From Treponema sp. UBA4328 (GTDB lineage Bacteria; Spirochaetota; Spirochaetia; Treponematales; Treponemataceae): a stretch of DNA of 38,547 nucleotides. Position 1 is the first letter of the stretch. Each line of letters begins with the position of its first letter. The DNA is taken from the NCBI GenBank assembly GCA_002394465.1, contig DGTU01000046.1, forward strand, positions 1 through 38,547, in the 5' to 3' direction. Below the pieces are notes generated by a model. It was not told the DNA's origin and did not search any database. It saw only the letters and a list, made by a program, of their open reading frames with translations. This document shows positions 14,140 through 23,500 of this stretch, one piece after another. The position numbers and the translations under genes were made by a program.

Positions 14140-14873
14140 GCGTGAAGCTGTTCAAAGACTTTTCCGAGGCTTTCATGCAGAACCAGGTTAGCGCTTGAAT
14201 CTGCCTGTGTCTCGCTCCTGTTGATAAGCACGAGATACCTGCCCTTGAAATATCTTATTAATCCGGCAGCAGGGTAGACGACGAGGCTCGTTCCGCCGAT
14301 TATGAGCATGTCGGCATTTGAGATTGCCCTTACGGCACCGTTTATGATTTCATCATCAAGTCCTTCTTCATAAAGAACCACATCCGGTTTGACGAGTCCT
14401 CCGCATTCAGTGCAGTGCGGAAGCGTATCTTCAGAATCCTTTGACTCAAGGATAAAATTATCATCGTAGAATTTGCCGCAATTCATGCAGAAGTTTCTGA
14501 GCGTGCTTCCGTGCAGTTCAAAAACTTTTTTGCTTCCGGCCTTCTGGTGAAGTCCGTCAATGTTCTGGGTTACGACGGCAGAAAGCTTTCCTGCGCGTTC
14601 AAGTTCAGCAAGCTTTATGTGCGTGATATTTGGCTCTGCATCCTTTATGATGAGTTTTTCCCTGTAAAACCTGTAGAATTCCTTAGGGTCATGGTCAAAA
14701 AAAGAGCGGCTTATAATTGTTTCAGGCGGATATTTCCACTGCTGCTGGTACAGTCCGTCCTGACTCCTGAAATCAGGAATTCCGCTTTCCGTACTTACAC
14801 CGGCACCGCCGAAAAATACTATGCTGCCGGATTCATCAATCATTTTCTGAAGGGTTTTAATATTTTCGTCCAT
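14136..14873 (-). CDS. cobB: Sir2-family NAD-dependent protein deacylase
   Basis: This 245-residue sirtuin has Gly-Ala-Gly-Val-Ser-Thr-Glu-Ser-Gly-Ile-Pro-Asp-Phe-Arg at 23-36 for NAD binding, Thr-Gln-Asn-Ile-Asp-Gly-Leu-His at 102-109, and catalytic His121 in Glu-Leu-His-Gly-Ser. Four zinc cysteines are present (C129, C132, C154, C157). It should remove acyl groups from protein lysines using NAD. Substrate preference is not evident. The gene is convergent with parB and the stops overlap, so there is no room for a terminator between them. A promoter with a 17-base spacer ends six bases before the ATG. Confidence 0.94.
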   Translation of the reverse strand: MDENIKTLQKMIDESGSIVFFGGAGVSTESGIPDFRSQDGLYQQQWKYPPETIISRSFFDHDPKEFYRFYREKLIIKDAEPNITHIKLAELERAGKLSAVVTQNIDGLHQKAGSKKVFELHGSTLRNFCMNCGKFYDDNFILESKDSEDTLPHCTECGGLVKPDVVLYEEGLDDEIINGAVRAISNADMLIIGGTSLVVYPAAGLIRYFKGRYLVLINRSETQADSSANLVLHESLGKVFEQLHA

Positions 14874-14879
14874 ACATTG

Positions 14880-14908
14880 ATTTTACTTCCAGAAAAGTTT
14901 TTTGTCGA
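14880..14908 (-). promoter_or_regulatory. Promoter of the sirtuin gene (predicted leaderless)
   Basis: Minus strand: -35 TCGACA at 14908-14903 (one mismatch to TTGACA), a 17-base spacer and -10 TAAAAT at 14885-14880. ATG 14873 follows after six bases, with no Shine-Dalgarno sequence downstream of the expected start of transcription. Confidence 0.5.
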
Positions 14909-15087
14909 ATTTTTATGAAAAGTGCGGATAAAAGTGCCGGGTAAACCATTTTTTCGGTATAAAAACAACTGAAAATGATGTTGAAAACAGAAATTTATGC
15001 CGATATTTAAGCGTAAAAAAATACAAATTGACGGAATCTCTAAAATCTACAATACTGTAGGTATTATAAAATTGTGAGGATAGTTAA

Positions 15088-18000
15088 ATGTTAAGAAGAT
15101 TTATTACGCTCGTGACGTTTATATTCTGTGCTGCTTTCATATCTGCCCATGGTAAGGGTGATATCGATGAAAGAAAAGTCGAGAATATGGACAGCTGGCA
15201 GGAAACGTTTGATATAAACGAGAAAAAAGCCGGTAAGTACAATATCCTTGTTACAGTTGATGATCAGGGTGGAAATACGTCTGTTGGTGGACCGTTTAAT
15301 ATTTTCATTGATCCTGAATCTGATTATCCTGTTTCGGGAATCACTAACCCTATCAAGGACATGAGGGTACCTGGCAACCTGAACATCGTCGGTACATGTA
15401 TTGATGATGACGGCGTAAAGGAAGTCTATCTTATTCTTGACGGTGACTATGAGAATCCCGTAAAGGCAAAAGGTAAGGAATTCTGGTCTCATTATCTTGA
15501 TACGACCCTTCTCGATGAAGGTCCTCATACAATCGAAGTATACGGCGTTGACGTAAATGACCTGTCTTCAGCCGGAAAAGCAAATAAAATTGACAAGGTA
15601 ACCTGGAACCTTGACCGCAGGCAGCCTGTTACAGCCGTAACTAACCACGGTCTCGGACAGCTTGTTTCCGGAAAGATTAACCTCAGGGGTACCGTAAACG
15701 ACGGAAACGGAATCAAATCCCTTTCATATTCCCTTGACGGCGGACAGAAGTTCCTTGATGCAAAAATTGCATACGACAAAAAGGCAAATCTCTGGACATT
15801 TGATATTCCTGTAAATACAAAAGAATATCCTGACGGTCCTTCAGTAATCTGGTTCAGGGCAACTGACAAGATGGGGTCTGTCGGAGTTTACTCATATCTT
15901 TACTTCATTGATAATACAAAGCCGGAAGTAAGGATAGTCTATCCGTCAAAGGATGATACGGTAAACGGAAAATTCGGTGTTGCAGGTTATGCAAAAGATA
16001 CAATCGGAATCAAAAAACTTTCATGGAGCTTTAACGGAAAATCCGGTGACTTTGAACTGGTTCCTGGAAATCCTTACTGGTACGTTGAAGTTGATTCAAA
16101 GGGGCTCAACAAATCTGCTGATTTCATAATTACGGCGGTTGATACCGTTAACAACGAAGTAATTGTAAAGCACTCAATTAAAATTAATCAGGACCAGGAT
16201 AAGCCTGTAACGGCAATCATGTACCCTGAAAAAGGCGCTGTCATTGAGGGTGATGCCGGAACAGTATTCATCCGCGGTATTGCTGCTGATGATGACGGAC
16301 TTGCAACAATTACATATAAGCTCGACAACGGAGCAGAACAGACTGTTGAAGCCCAGGGCGTATTCTATGCACCTTTGGACAGCGACAAGGCTCTTTCATA
16401 TGGAAACCATACGCTGACTGCATATGCAACAGACGTTAACGGAATCAGGGGAGACAGCGTAAGCGTTCAGTTTACTTCACGCGGTGCTGCACCTAAATTC
16501 AGTGACGTAAAAATCGGCGGAAAGGCAGCTGAATCAGGCGTAATGGTAAGCCCGGAAGCAAATACTTCCGTTGAAACTTCTGCAAGTGCTTCATGCGGAC
16601 TCAAATCCGTTGAATATAAGATTGAATCAGGAAGCGGTGAAGTATTTGAAGAAAAAACAATTGAAGCAAAAAAGAATGAAACTTCAATTTCTGTAAGCAC
16701 TTCACTTGCAAAGGCTCCGTGGGGACTCCTCTATCTGTCATTCAAGGCAACGGATATTTATGACCGTACTGCAGAAAAGAGGCTTGCAGTAAACCTTAAG
16801 GACCTTACATATATCCACAAAGACCTTCTCGATGAACCATTCGAGGCAAAAATCGTAAATACAAGAACGGAAGAATCTCCGGTCATAATGAACATTACAA
16901 GCGTTAACGGAGCAGAATATGTTCCTGGAATGGATGTAATTGTTCCTGCAGGCACAAGCAAATCACCGCTTAAACTTGTTGCTTCAGTTGAATGTGCAAC
17001 AAAGGGACTTTCAGTTTCTTACAAAATTGAAGGTCCGAAGACTGCCGGTGGAGACGAAAAACAGGAAGGAAAGGCTGAACTCAAGCCGGTTGATGCAACT
17101 CACTATGAAGCATACGTTCCGCTGAACAACCTCCCTTCAAGAATTACAAAGATTACTCTTACTGCAAACGTACAGAAAACTGTTTCAACAACTGTCGGAA
17201 CAATCTGTGTCGTACGTCCGGTACCTGAAAGAAAGAGTACATTCGGAACAGGAAAAATCTACTGGCTTCCGTCTGAAAATGCAGAATTCAATCAGTCACA
17301 GAATGCATACGTACTTGCAGCAGGAACTCCGTTTATCGGTTATGCAAACATTGAAGGCCCTGTAGAAGTCGTTTCTGCAAGTGCCGGAATCACTGCTTCA
17401 GTCGAAGGAAATGCAGTTAAGCTCACTGCCGAAAAAGACGGAATCTATAAAAACGTAAGCGTAAGGGTAAGGGGCTCTAAGGGTGAAATTTCTTCTCCTG
17501 GAGTTAACCTCATCGTTGACAGCGAAAGACCAGCCGTTGCGATTACTGCTCCTGTAAATCATCTGTGGGCCCAGAACAGGACACAGCTTGTTGTAGAAGC
17601 ATCGGATGCAAATGGAATCAGTAAGGTAGAATATTCAATCGATGGCGGTGCAACATGGGCAGCCGCAGCAGATTCCAAGGGAAAATATGTTGCAAACCTC
17701 GTATTTGAAAGTGCAGAAGACGGACTTATTCCGGTTGACGTAAGGGCAACTGACCTCACCGGAAAGGTAAGCTACGCTTCATGTGCCGTTCAGAAAGATA
17801 CGACACCTCCACGTGTTGTAAACGTTCACCGCGAAGAAGAGAAAAAGGAAAGTGCTGAAGGCGATGATAAAAAGCCTAAGACAACAAAAGAAAAGAATTA
17901 TGCAATCATTCCGTGTCCGCAGGATATCGTAAACGGTGAAAATACAATTGCATTCCTCATTACGGATGCAGGCCGCCTTGCAAAGGCAGAATATGCTGCT

Positions 18001-20343
18001 CCGAAAACAAATGAGAAGGTTCCGCTTGAACTTGGACCTCTTATTGTTACGAACATCGGAAAAACAGGTGACGTTAAGGCTATTAATGACCTTATGGCAT
18101 TCAACTTCTATGATGAATCAGGAAACGTTACTTCGGTACGCGAATGGCCGTTCATGATTGATTCAAAGAGTGACCTTCCGGTTGCTGAGATTCATCTTCC
18201 TGTTGAGGACTTTGTCGTAACCCGTGACTTTGAGATTTCAGGTGTCGTCCTTGATGATGACGGTCCGTGCAAGATTTACTACAAGATTGATAACGGTCAG
18301 TACCGCCTTGCCAAGGAAGAACTGGATACAAGTTTCTCAATTCCGGTTGCACTGCAGTCAATGACGGACAACGAACATTCCGTAACTGTTTATGCAGTTG
18401 ATATCAACGGTACAAAGGGTCCGGAATTTGTACGCAACTTCAAGGTTTCTCTTGAAGAACCGAAGGGTGCCGTAGTTTCTCCGACTATCGAAGAGACAGT
18501 CAAGGAAACAATCAGGGTAACAGGCCGTGCTACGGATAAAAACGGAATCAAGGCCGTTTACGTATCAGTTGACAACGGAAACTCTTACAACCAGGCCCTC
18601 GGAACATTCGGACATGACAAGACAGATACAAACTGGTCATACGAATTTGATACCCGCGTCGTTCAGGATAATACTCACGTACTGTTCATCAAGATCGTTG
18701 ACTGGTATGGAATTGAAGGACTTTATTCTTCACTGATTAACATTGACAATACAAACCCGAGCATTAATCTTGAACTTCCTCTCGATGATTCAACGACGAC
18801 CGGAATGGTATTCTTCTCAGGTCAGACAACTGATAACATCGGACTTGAGACACTGTTCATTACGGTACGCTCTCTTGAAGGAAAGGTTGTTTCAAAATCA
18901 CTTGCCCATACGGATCTTGTTCCGGATGAAATCATCACTCAGACACTTGATATTTCATCACTGGACAACGGATTCTATAACATTGAACTTACAGGAACTG
19001 ATGCTGCAAGAAACGTTACGCGCGTAAGCCGCAACATTCAGCTCAACAAGAATAAGCCGGCCGCAAAAGTTGACCTGCTCTATCCGCTTAACGGCGAACA
19101 CGTACAGGGTAACTTCAACATTTACGGAACTGCAGTAAGTGAAAATGCCGTAGAGCTTCTTGAACTTTACATTGACAAGAATAAGGTTGCAGAAACCCAG
19201 CTCAGCGACAGCGGTTACTATAAGTTTGCACTTAATCCTGAACTTATCGCTGACGGACAGCATAACATTCAGGTAACGGCTGTACTCAAGAACGGCAAGA
19301 AGATTGTTTCGAATACACAGTACCTCAACTACAAGACTGTAGGTCCATGGGTTACTATTGATAACTTCACATACGGTGACTTTGCAATTGACAGACCGTA
19401 CCTTATCGGAAATGCAGGATATGTTTACGATGAAGAAGAGGTTGTTGCTGCCAAGATGAAGGGTGCTACAAAAGAACAGAAAGCAGCACTTGATGCAAAG
19501 ACTGTCCAGAAAGTTGAAATATCATTCAACAACGGTAAGACATTTGAACAGGTTTCTAAAAACGGAAAATGGCGCTACCGTGTTGAAAACGAAGATATTG
19601 CAGAAGGATATCACTTCCTGCTCGTAAGGGTAACAATGGAGAACGGTGAATCTGCAATTACAAGGACAATCGTTCAGGTCGACAAGACTAAGCCTTCAAT
19701 CAAGCTTATCAGTCCTGGAGAAGGCGGACGCTATAACCAGCAGCTTGAATTCAGCGGACTTGCGCATGATGACGTTGCACTCAAGAACGTTACACTCACG
19801 CTCCGCAAAGGTGACAAGGCAAGCTACGAAGTTCCGGCATTCATCCAGGGACTGTACTTTGACTGGCACTTCTGGGGTGCAACACTGTTTGACATCGGTG
19901 CCGGACTTACGTTCTTTGACGATAACGTTAAGCTTCAGGTTCAGTGGGGTCAGTTTACTGAAAGCCAGCGCAAGCTCTTTACGAATACAAATGCCCGCTA
20001 CGGCGGAAACGTAATCGGCGGTAAACTGCTTGCAAACGTTGCATACTTCCCGTTCAGATACTACTTCGGTCCTGACTGGGAATGGCTGTCTGCAAACATT
20101 ACGCTTGGTGCAAACTTCTCAAGGTTCAGTGAATCAGGAGCAGGTAAGGCACAGATTCTTTCTGCCGTACTCGGCCAGATTGAATTCCCGAGAATTACGT
20201 TTGCTAAACAGAAGATGTTCAGAACGATAGCATTCTATACGGAAGGACAGCTGTGGTTCATTCCGTCGGATGTTGCCGGTTCAGATGACATCAAGAGCGT
20301 CGTACCGCAGATTTCATTCGGTATCCGCGTAAACGTATTCTAA
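15088..20343 (+). CDS. Ig-repeat surface protein with C-terminal outer-membrane beta-barrel-like domain
   Basis: This 1751-residue exported protein has a signal peptide at about 1-20 (Arg-Arg start, hydrophobic core, Ile-Ser-Ala cleavage) with no lipobox. The body is a chain of Ig-like modules of about 96 residues, each with a Pro-Val-x-x-Ile-x-x-Pro entry and an Asp-Asp-x-Gly-Ile/Val-Lys then Leu-Asp-Gly-Gly turn. Clear entries lie near residues 78, 177, 274, 369, 811, 1028, 1124, 1219, 1321 and 1531; the fold resembles the Big_7 type. A charged Lys/Glu linker sits at about 914-940. From about 1585 the sequence changes to alternating aromatic/polar strands and ends in Val-Asn-Val-Phe, as in barrels recognised by BamA. 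GTGAGGA lies seven bases before the ATG. A role in surface architecture or adhesion is inferred; no named homologue is claimed. Confidence 0.8.
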   Translation: MLRRFITLVTFIFCAAFISAHGKGDIDERKVENMDSWQETFDINEKKAGKYNILVTVDDQGGNTSVGGPFNIFIDPESDYPVSGITNPIKDMRVPGNLNIVGTCIDDDGVKEVYLILDGDYENPVKAKGKEFWSHYLDTTLLDEGPHTIEVYGVDVNDLSSAGKANKIDKVTWNLDRRQPVTAVTNHGLGQLVSGKINLRGTVNDGNGIKSLSYSLDGGQKFLDAKIAYDKKANLWTFDIPVNTKEYPDGPSVIWFRATDKMGSVGVYSYLYFIDNTKPEVRIVYPSKDDTVNGKFGVAGYAKDTIGIKKLSWSFNGKSGDFELVPGNPYWYVEVDSKGLNKSADFIITAVDTVNNEVIVKHSIKINQDQDKPVTAIMYPEKGAVIEGDAGTVFIRGIAADDDGLATITYKLDNGAEQTVEAQGVFYAPLDSDKALSYGNHTLTAYATDVNGIRGDSVSVQFTSRGAAPKFSDVKIGGKAAESGVMVSPEANTSVETSASASCGLKSVEYKIESGSGEVFEEKTIEAKKNETSISVSTSLAKAPWGLLYLSFKATDIYDRTAEKRLAVNLKDLTYIHKDLLDEPFEAKIVNTRTEESPVIMNITSVNGAEYVPGMDVIVPAGTSKSPLKLVASVECATKGLSVSYKIEGPKTAGGDEKQEGKAELKPVDATHYEAYVPLNNLPSRITKITLTANVQKTVSTTVGTICVVRPVPERKSTFGTGKIYWLPSENAEFNQSQNAYVLAAGTPFIGYANIEGPVEVVSASAGITASVEGNAVKLTAEKDGIYKNVSVRVRGSKGEISSPGVNLIVDSERPAVAITAPVNHLWAQNRTQLVVEASDANGISKVEYSIDGGATWAAAADSKGKYVANLVFESAEDGLIPVDVRATDLTGKVSYASCAVQKDTTPPRVVNVHREEEKKESAEGDDKKPKTTKEKNYAIIPCPQDIVNGENTIAFLITDAGRLAKAEYAAPKTNEKVPLELGPLIVTNIGKTGDVKAINDLMAFNFYDESGNVTSVREWPFMIDSKSDLPVAEIHLPVEDFVVTRDFEISGVVLDDDGPCKIYYKIDNGQYRLAKEELDTSFSIPVALQSMTDNEHSVTVYAVDINGTKGPEFVRNFKVSLEEPKGAVVSPTIEETVKETIRVTGRATDKNGIKAVYVSVDNGNSYNQALGTFGHDKTDTNWSYEFDTRVVQDNTHVLFIKIVDWYGIEGLYSSLINIDNTNPSINLELPLDDSTTTGMVFFSGQTTDNIGLETLFITVRSLEGKVVSKSLAHTDLVPDEIITQTLDISSLDNGFYNIELTGTDAARNVTRVSRNIQLNKNKPAAKVDLLYPLNGEHVQGNFNIYGTAVSENAVELLELYIDKNKVAETQLSDSGYYKFALNPELIADGQHNIQVTAVLKNGKKIVSNTQYLNYKTVGPWVTIDNFTYGDFAIDRPYLIGNAGYVYDEEEVVAAKMKGATKEQKAALDAKTVQKVEISFNNGKTFEQVSKNGKWRYRVENEDIAEGYHFLLVRVTMENGESAITRTIVQVDKTKPSIKLISPGEGGRYNQQLEFSGLAHDDVALKNVTLTLRKGDKASYEVPAFIQGLYFDWHFWGATLFDIGAGLTFFDDNVKLQVQWGQFTESQRKLFTNTNARYGGNVIGGKLLANVAYFPFRYYFGPDWEWLSANITLGANFSRFSESGAGKAQILSAVLGQIEFPRITFAKQKMFRTIAFYTEGQLWFIPSDVAGSDDIKSVVPQISFGIRVNVF

Positions 20344-20356
20344 TTTCACACATTTC

Positions 20357-20413
20357 ATGCAGGTCTGAGGCCGTTAAATTGCGGATTTCAGGCCTGCATT
20401 TATTTTTTATTTA
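20357..20413 (+). terminator. Rho-independent terminator after the Ig/barrel gene
   Basis: Arm 20357-20368 (ATGCAGGTCTGA) pairs with 20388-20399 over 12 bp including one G-T pair, and a T-rich tract runs from 20399 to 20413. It lies 14 bases after the stop and ends that transcript, so the following lipoprotein gene should have its own promoter. Confidence 0.8.
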
Positions 20414-20497
20414 ACCCATATCTGTCCGGAGTTTCAGTCTTTTCCGGGCGTACGTAATTATCATTTCAAAAAAAGTTTTATTTTCTAAAAAGTTGTT

Positions 20498-20526
20498 TTG
20501 TGTTTTTTTAATTTAAAATATATAGA
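20498..20526 (+). promoter_or_regulatory. Candidate promoter of the first giant lipoprotein gene
   Basis: TTGTGT at 20498-20503, a 17-base spacer and TATAGA at 20521-20526 are the best promoter-like pair in the 245-base gap, which otherwise holds the terminator and AT-rich sequence. A leader of about 55 nt with TTGGAG before ATG 20589 would result. The match is moderate. Confidence 0.3.
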
Positions 20527-20588
20527 AGATGCAGGCGGGAGAAAAAATGCTTCCCCGGATAAAGGGAAGGAGAATTGGAGTAGTAATT

Positions 20589-23500
20589 ATGAAGAATATA
20601 TTCAGACTGACGTTACCGGTTTTTATTGCAGGTTTAATTTTTGTCTCTGTTCCTTCCTGCGAAGTAGGACTTGGTTCTTCCGTAGATACTGAAGCGCCTA
20701 AGCTTACAATTGATTATCCTCCTCTTGGTGCAAAAATCATGGGCAGGTTCCTTCTTGCCGGAAGCTGGAATGATGATAAAAAAGTAAGCTGTGTTGATGT
20801 TGAAATATGCCGTAAAACTACTGTTGATAACGGTACAAGCTTTGATTCTGTTTATTCCGGCAGGGCGCTCATTGATTCAGACGGAAAATGGTCCGTAATG
20901 CTCAATGACTATGATGAACAGAAATATGTTGAGCCGGATTACAGGAATTATAACGGCTGGCTCTTTGGTGACGGTGAATATGTAGCGTATGTTACTGCGA
21001 GGGACGATGCAGGACATTCATCTGACCGCAATGAAAGGGGATTCTATATTGATAACTCAGCGCCTGTGCTCTATCTGACTAAACCAACTACCTGCGGAAG
21101 TGAAGCAGAGCGAAGGTCTTACGGCCAGATTATTCAGCTTGAAGGAACGTTTGATGATGCCAGCGGTGAAATGAGCAGGCTCAAAGTAGATTTCTATGAT
21201 AAAAACGGAAATAAAATTTACGAAAATGACTATTCAAATTTCTCTACGATGGGTGAATCAAGTCCGCTGACTGTCGCAAGGTATTTTTCAGAAAGTTCAG
21301 GTGACAGGGATAAATTTCCGGAACTCTGGGGTGCTTACAGGGCAATAATGGGTGATGATGGAATACAGGCCTTTGAAAGCGGACAGGATATAGAAGACGT
21401 TCAGGTTTATTTCAGTGTGACTGCCTATGATAAGGCAAGATTTTATGTTGATCAGTCAAAAACGGACGGTGAAGGCGACGGAAATGAAACAAAAGTGTTC
21501 TGGCGCGGAACTTCAAGCATGGGAACGCTCATAAAAGGTGACGGAGCCGTTCAGAATTTCTCACTGGCAGATTTTGCTGCCTATAAAAACAGAACTACAG
21601 ATAAATGGGATTCATATAAAACACAGATTGATTCCGTAAGCAATTCCGCAAGGAGCTGGTCAACTTCTGAAGATTCAATAGCAAATGTAACTAATGACGA
21701 TTCAGCTTCAGGCGAAAACGTGTATCTGACCTTTGACGTTAACCCTAAGAATAATCCTACTTTCTCGGCCGGCGGATATGAAGTGGTTGCGGCAGACGAA
21801 GCTGCTGCAGATCAGGATAAATATTCTGCTACAGGATATACCAGGGCATATAACGGAGCGCCTGTTGCGGTAACCGTCAGCAGGGGACTTGATGACAGAA
21901 ACATACAGACCAACTCAGTTACAATTTACCGCATAGACAGGACGCTTTATTCCGGTACGGTCAGTTCAGCAATGTTCCGGGGTGATTCCGGAAAGGCAAA
22001 TTATGAGAACGGAATATTCGAAGTAATGTGGACATGGGACGGAACAGTTGCAGAAGCCTTTTCTGACTGGGGATACAACATTAATTCCGTTTATACTCAT
22101 GTAAAGGACGACGAATCAAACATCGATTCGCTTACTAAACAGATAACAGTAAGTTCATTCATAAGCGGACATGATTATATGTTCTATGTAGATGCCGCTG
22201 ATATCTCCGGAAATCCGGCAGTAAACGTTAACCCGTACGGATACGGTTTCTGCGGAACTACGGCTGTTTTGGCACCTGTAATCCTTCAGACTTCAGGTAA
22301 CAGGCTCAACGACATTGTACGCGGTTCTGCATTTACTGGAAACGGTGCTTCATCTTTGAGCGATGTCCTTTATGAAGCAGGAACAATTTCTTCGGGACAG
22401 AAATTAACTTCACTTACAATGACGCTCACGCTGACAGATTCAGAGGATTCATCGAATACGCGTACTGAGGTATGTGACATTGATATTGATGAACTGACCT
22501 CAGCTCCTGACTACTCTTCGGACTTTACTTCAAATTACTGCTATACGACGACACCCGACGGAACGACTCCTGTAATCTACAGGTGGAGGATGACTTCTGC
22601 CAGCGCTGCTTCCCTGTTCGCTCCCGTTACCGGTGAAGGCAGTTATGACGTGTCGATGATTCTTACCGCAAATAACGGTACGAGTTCAACGTTCCAGAGA
22701 ACTTTCACGCTTGATACAAAGGCCCCTGATCCGGAGCTTTCGGAAATAACTCCTGCAAGCGAGACTTCAGGCGGATACTGGATTAATCCGTCAAAGGAAT
22801 TCAAGCTGACGGGCCTTGTAACCGATAACCTTTCAACTGCAAAATCGTGCAGAAACTGGATTAAACTGGTTGCCCTCACAGACAGCAGCACTGAAAAAAC
22901 AGACGTTACCTATACTTCAGCAGAAACAACCGGTGTAAATAAATGGTCATTCTCTGTTCCAGCCGGAACAATTGCCGCTTCATACTACGGTGCAAACCTT
23001 TATGTATATGCAAGGGATTCTGCCGGAAATATCGGAATCAGTGAACCTGTAAAACTCAAGTTTGACGTTACTCCTCCGGCCGGAAGGCATGCAATGGATG
23101 AAAAGATTTCAGACGGAAAGAAGATACAGAAGGATCTTTTCTTCCGCGTCGGATCGGCAAACAACGATGACATTACTTCTTCAGATCCGCTCTGGAATGA
23201 TATATATGATACGGACGTAGGCGGAAAGTATTCAGAAAACACTTACGGAAACGCAAGTACAATCAAAATCCGCGGAAATTTCAGGGACGATGAAAGCGGC
23301 GTCAGGATGATTTATTACAAGGTAATCCACGCTGACAGTCCTCTTGCATATGACCTGCTCAAGACAAAGGCAGAAAACTTCCTTGCAAACTATAACAAGG
23401 CAAATGAAGACGGGTATACAGGATACTTCGCTCCGCTTGCAACTCCTGAGCAGAAGCGCGTATTCTTTAACTCTGATACGGGTAAAATTGCAAGAAAATA

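Noticed and set aside
15028..15070. Promoter for the Ig/barrel gene (TTGACG at 15028, CTACA/TGTAG inverted repeat, TATTATAAA)
   Set aside because: No pair of hexamers has both good matches and proper spacing, so no single promoter could be chosen.
20529..20588. Upstream in-frame ATG for the first giant lipoprotein
   Set aside because: It would put 20 charged residues before the signal peptide; ATG 20589 has a good ribosome site and matches the paralogue's start.
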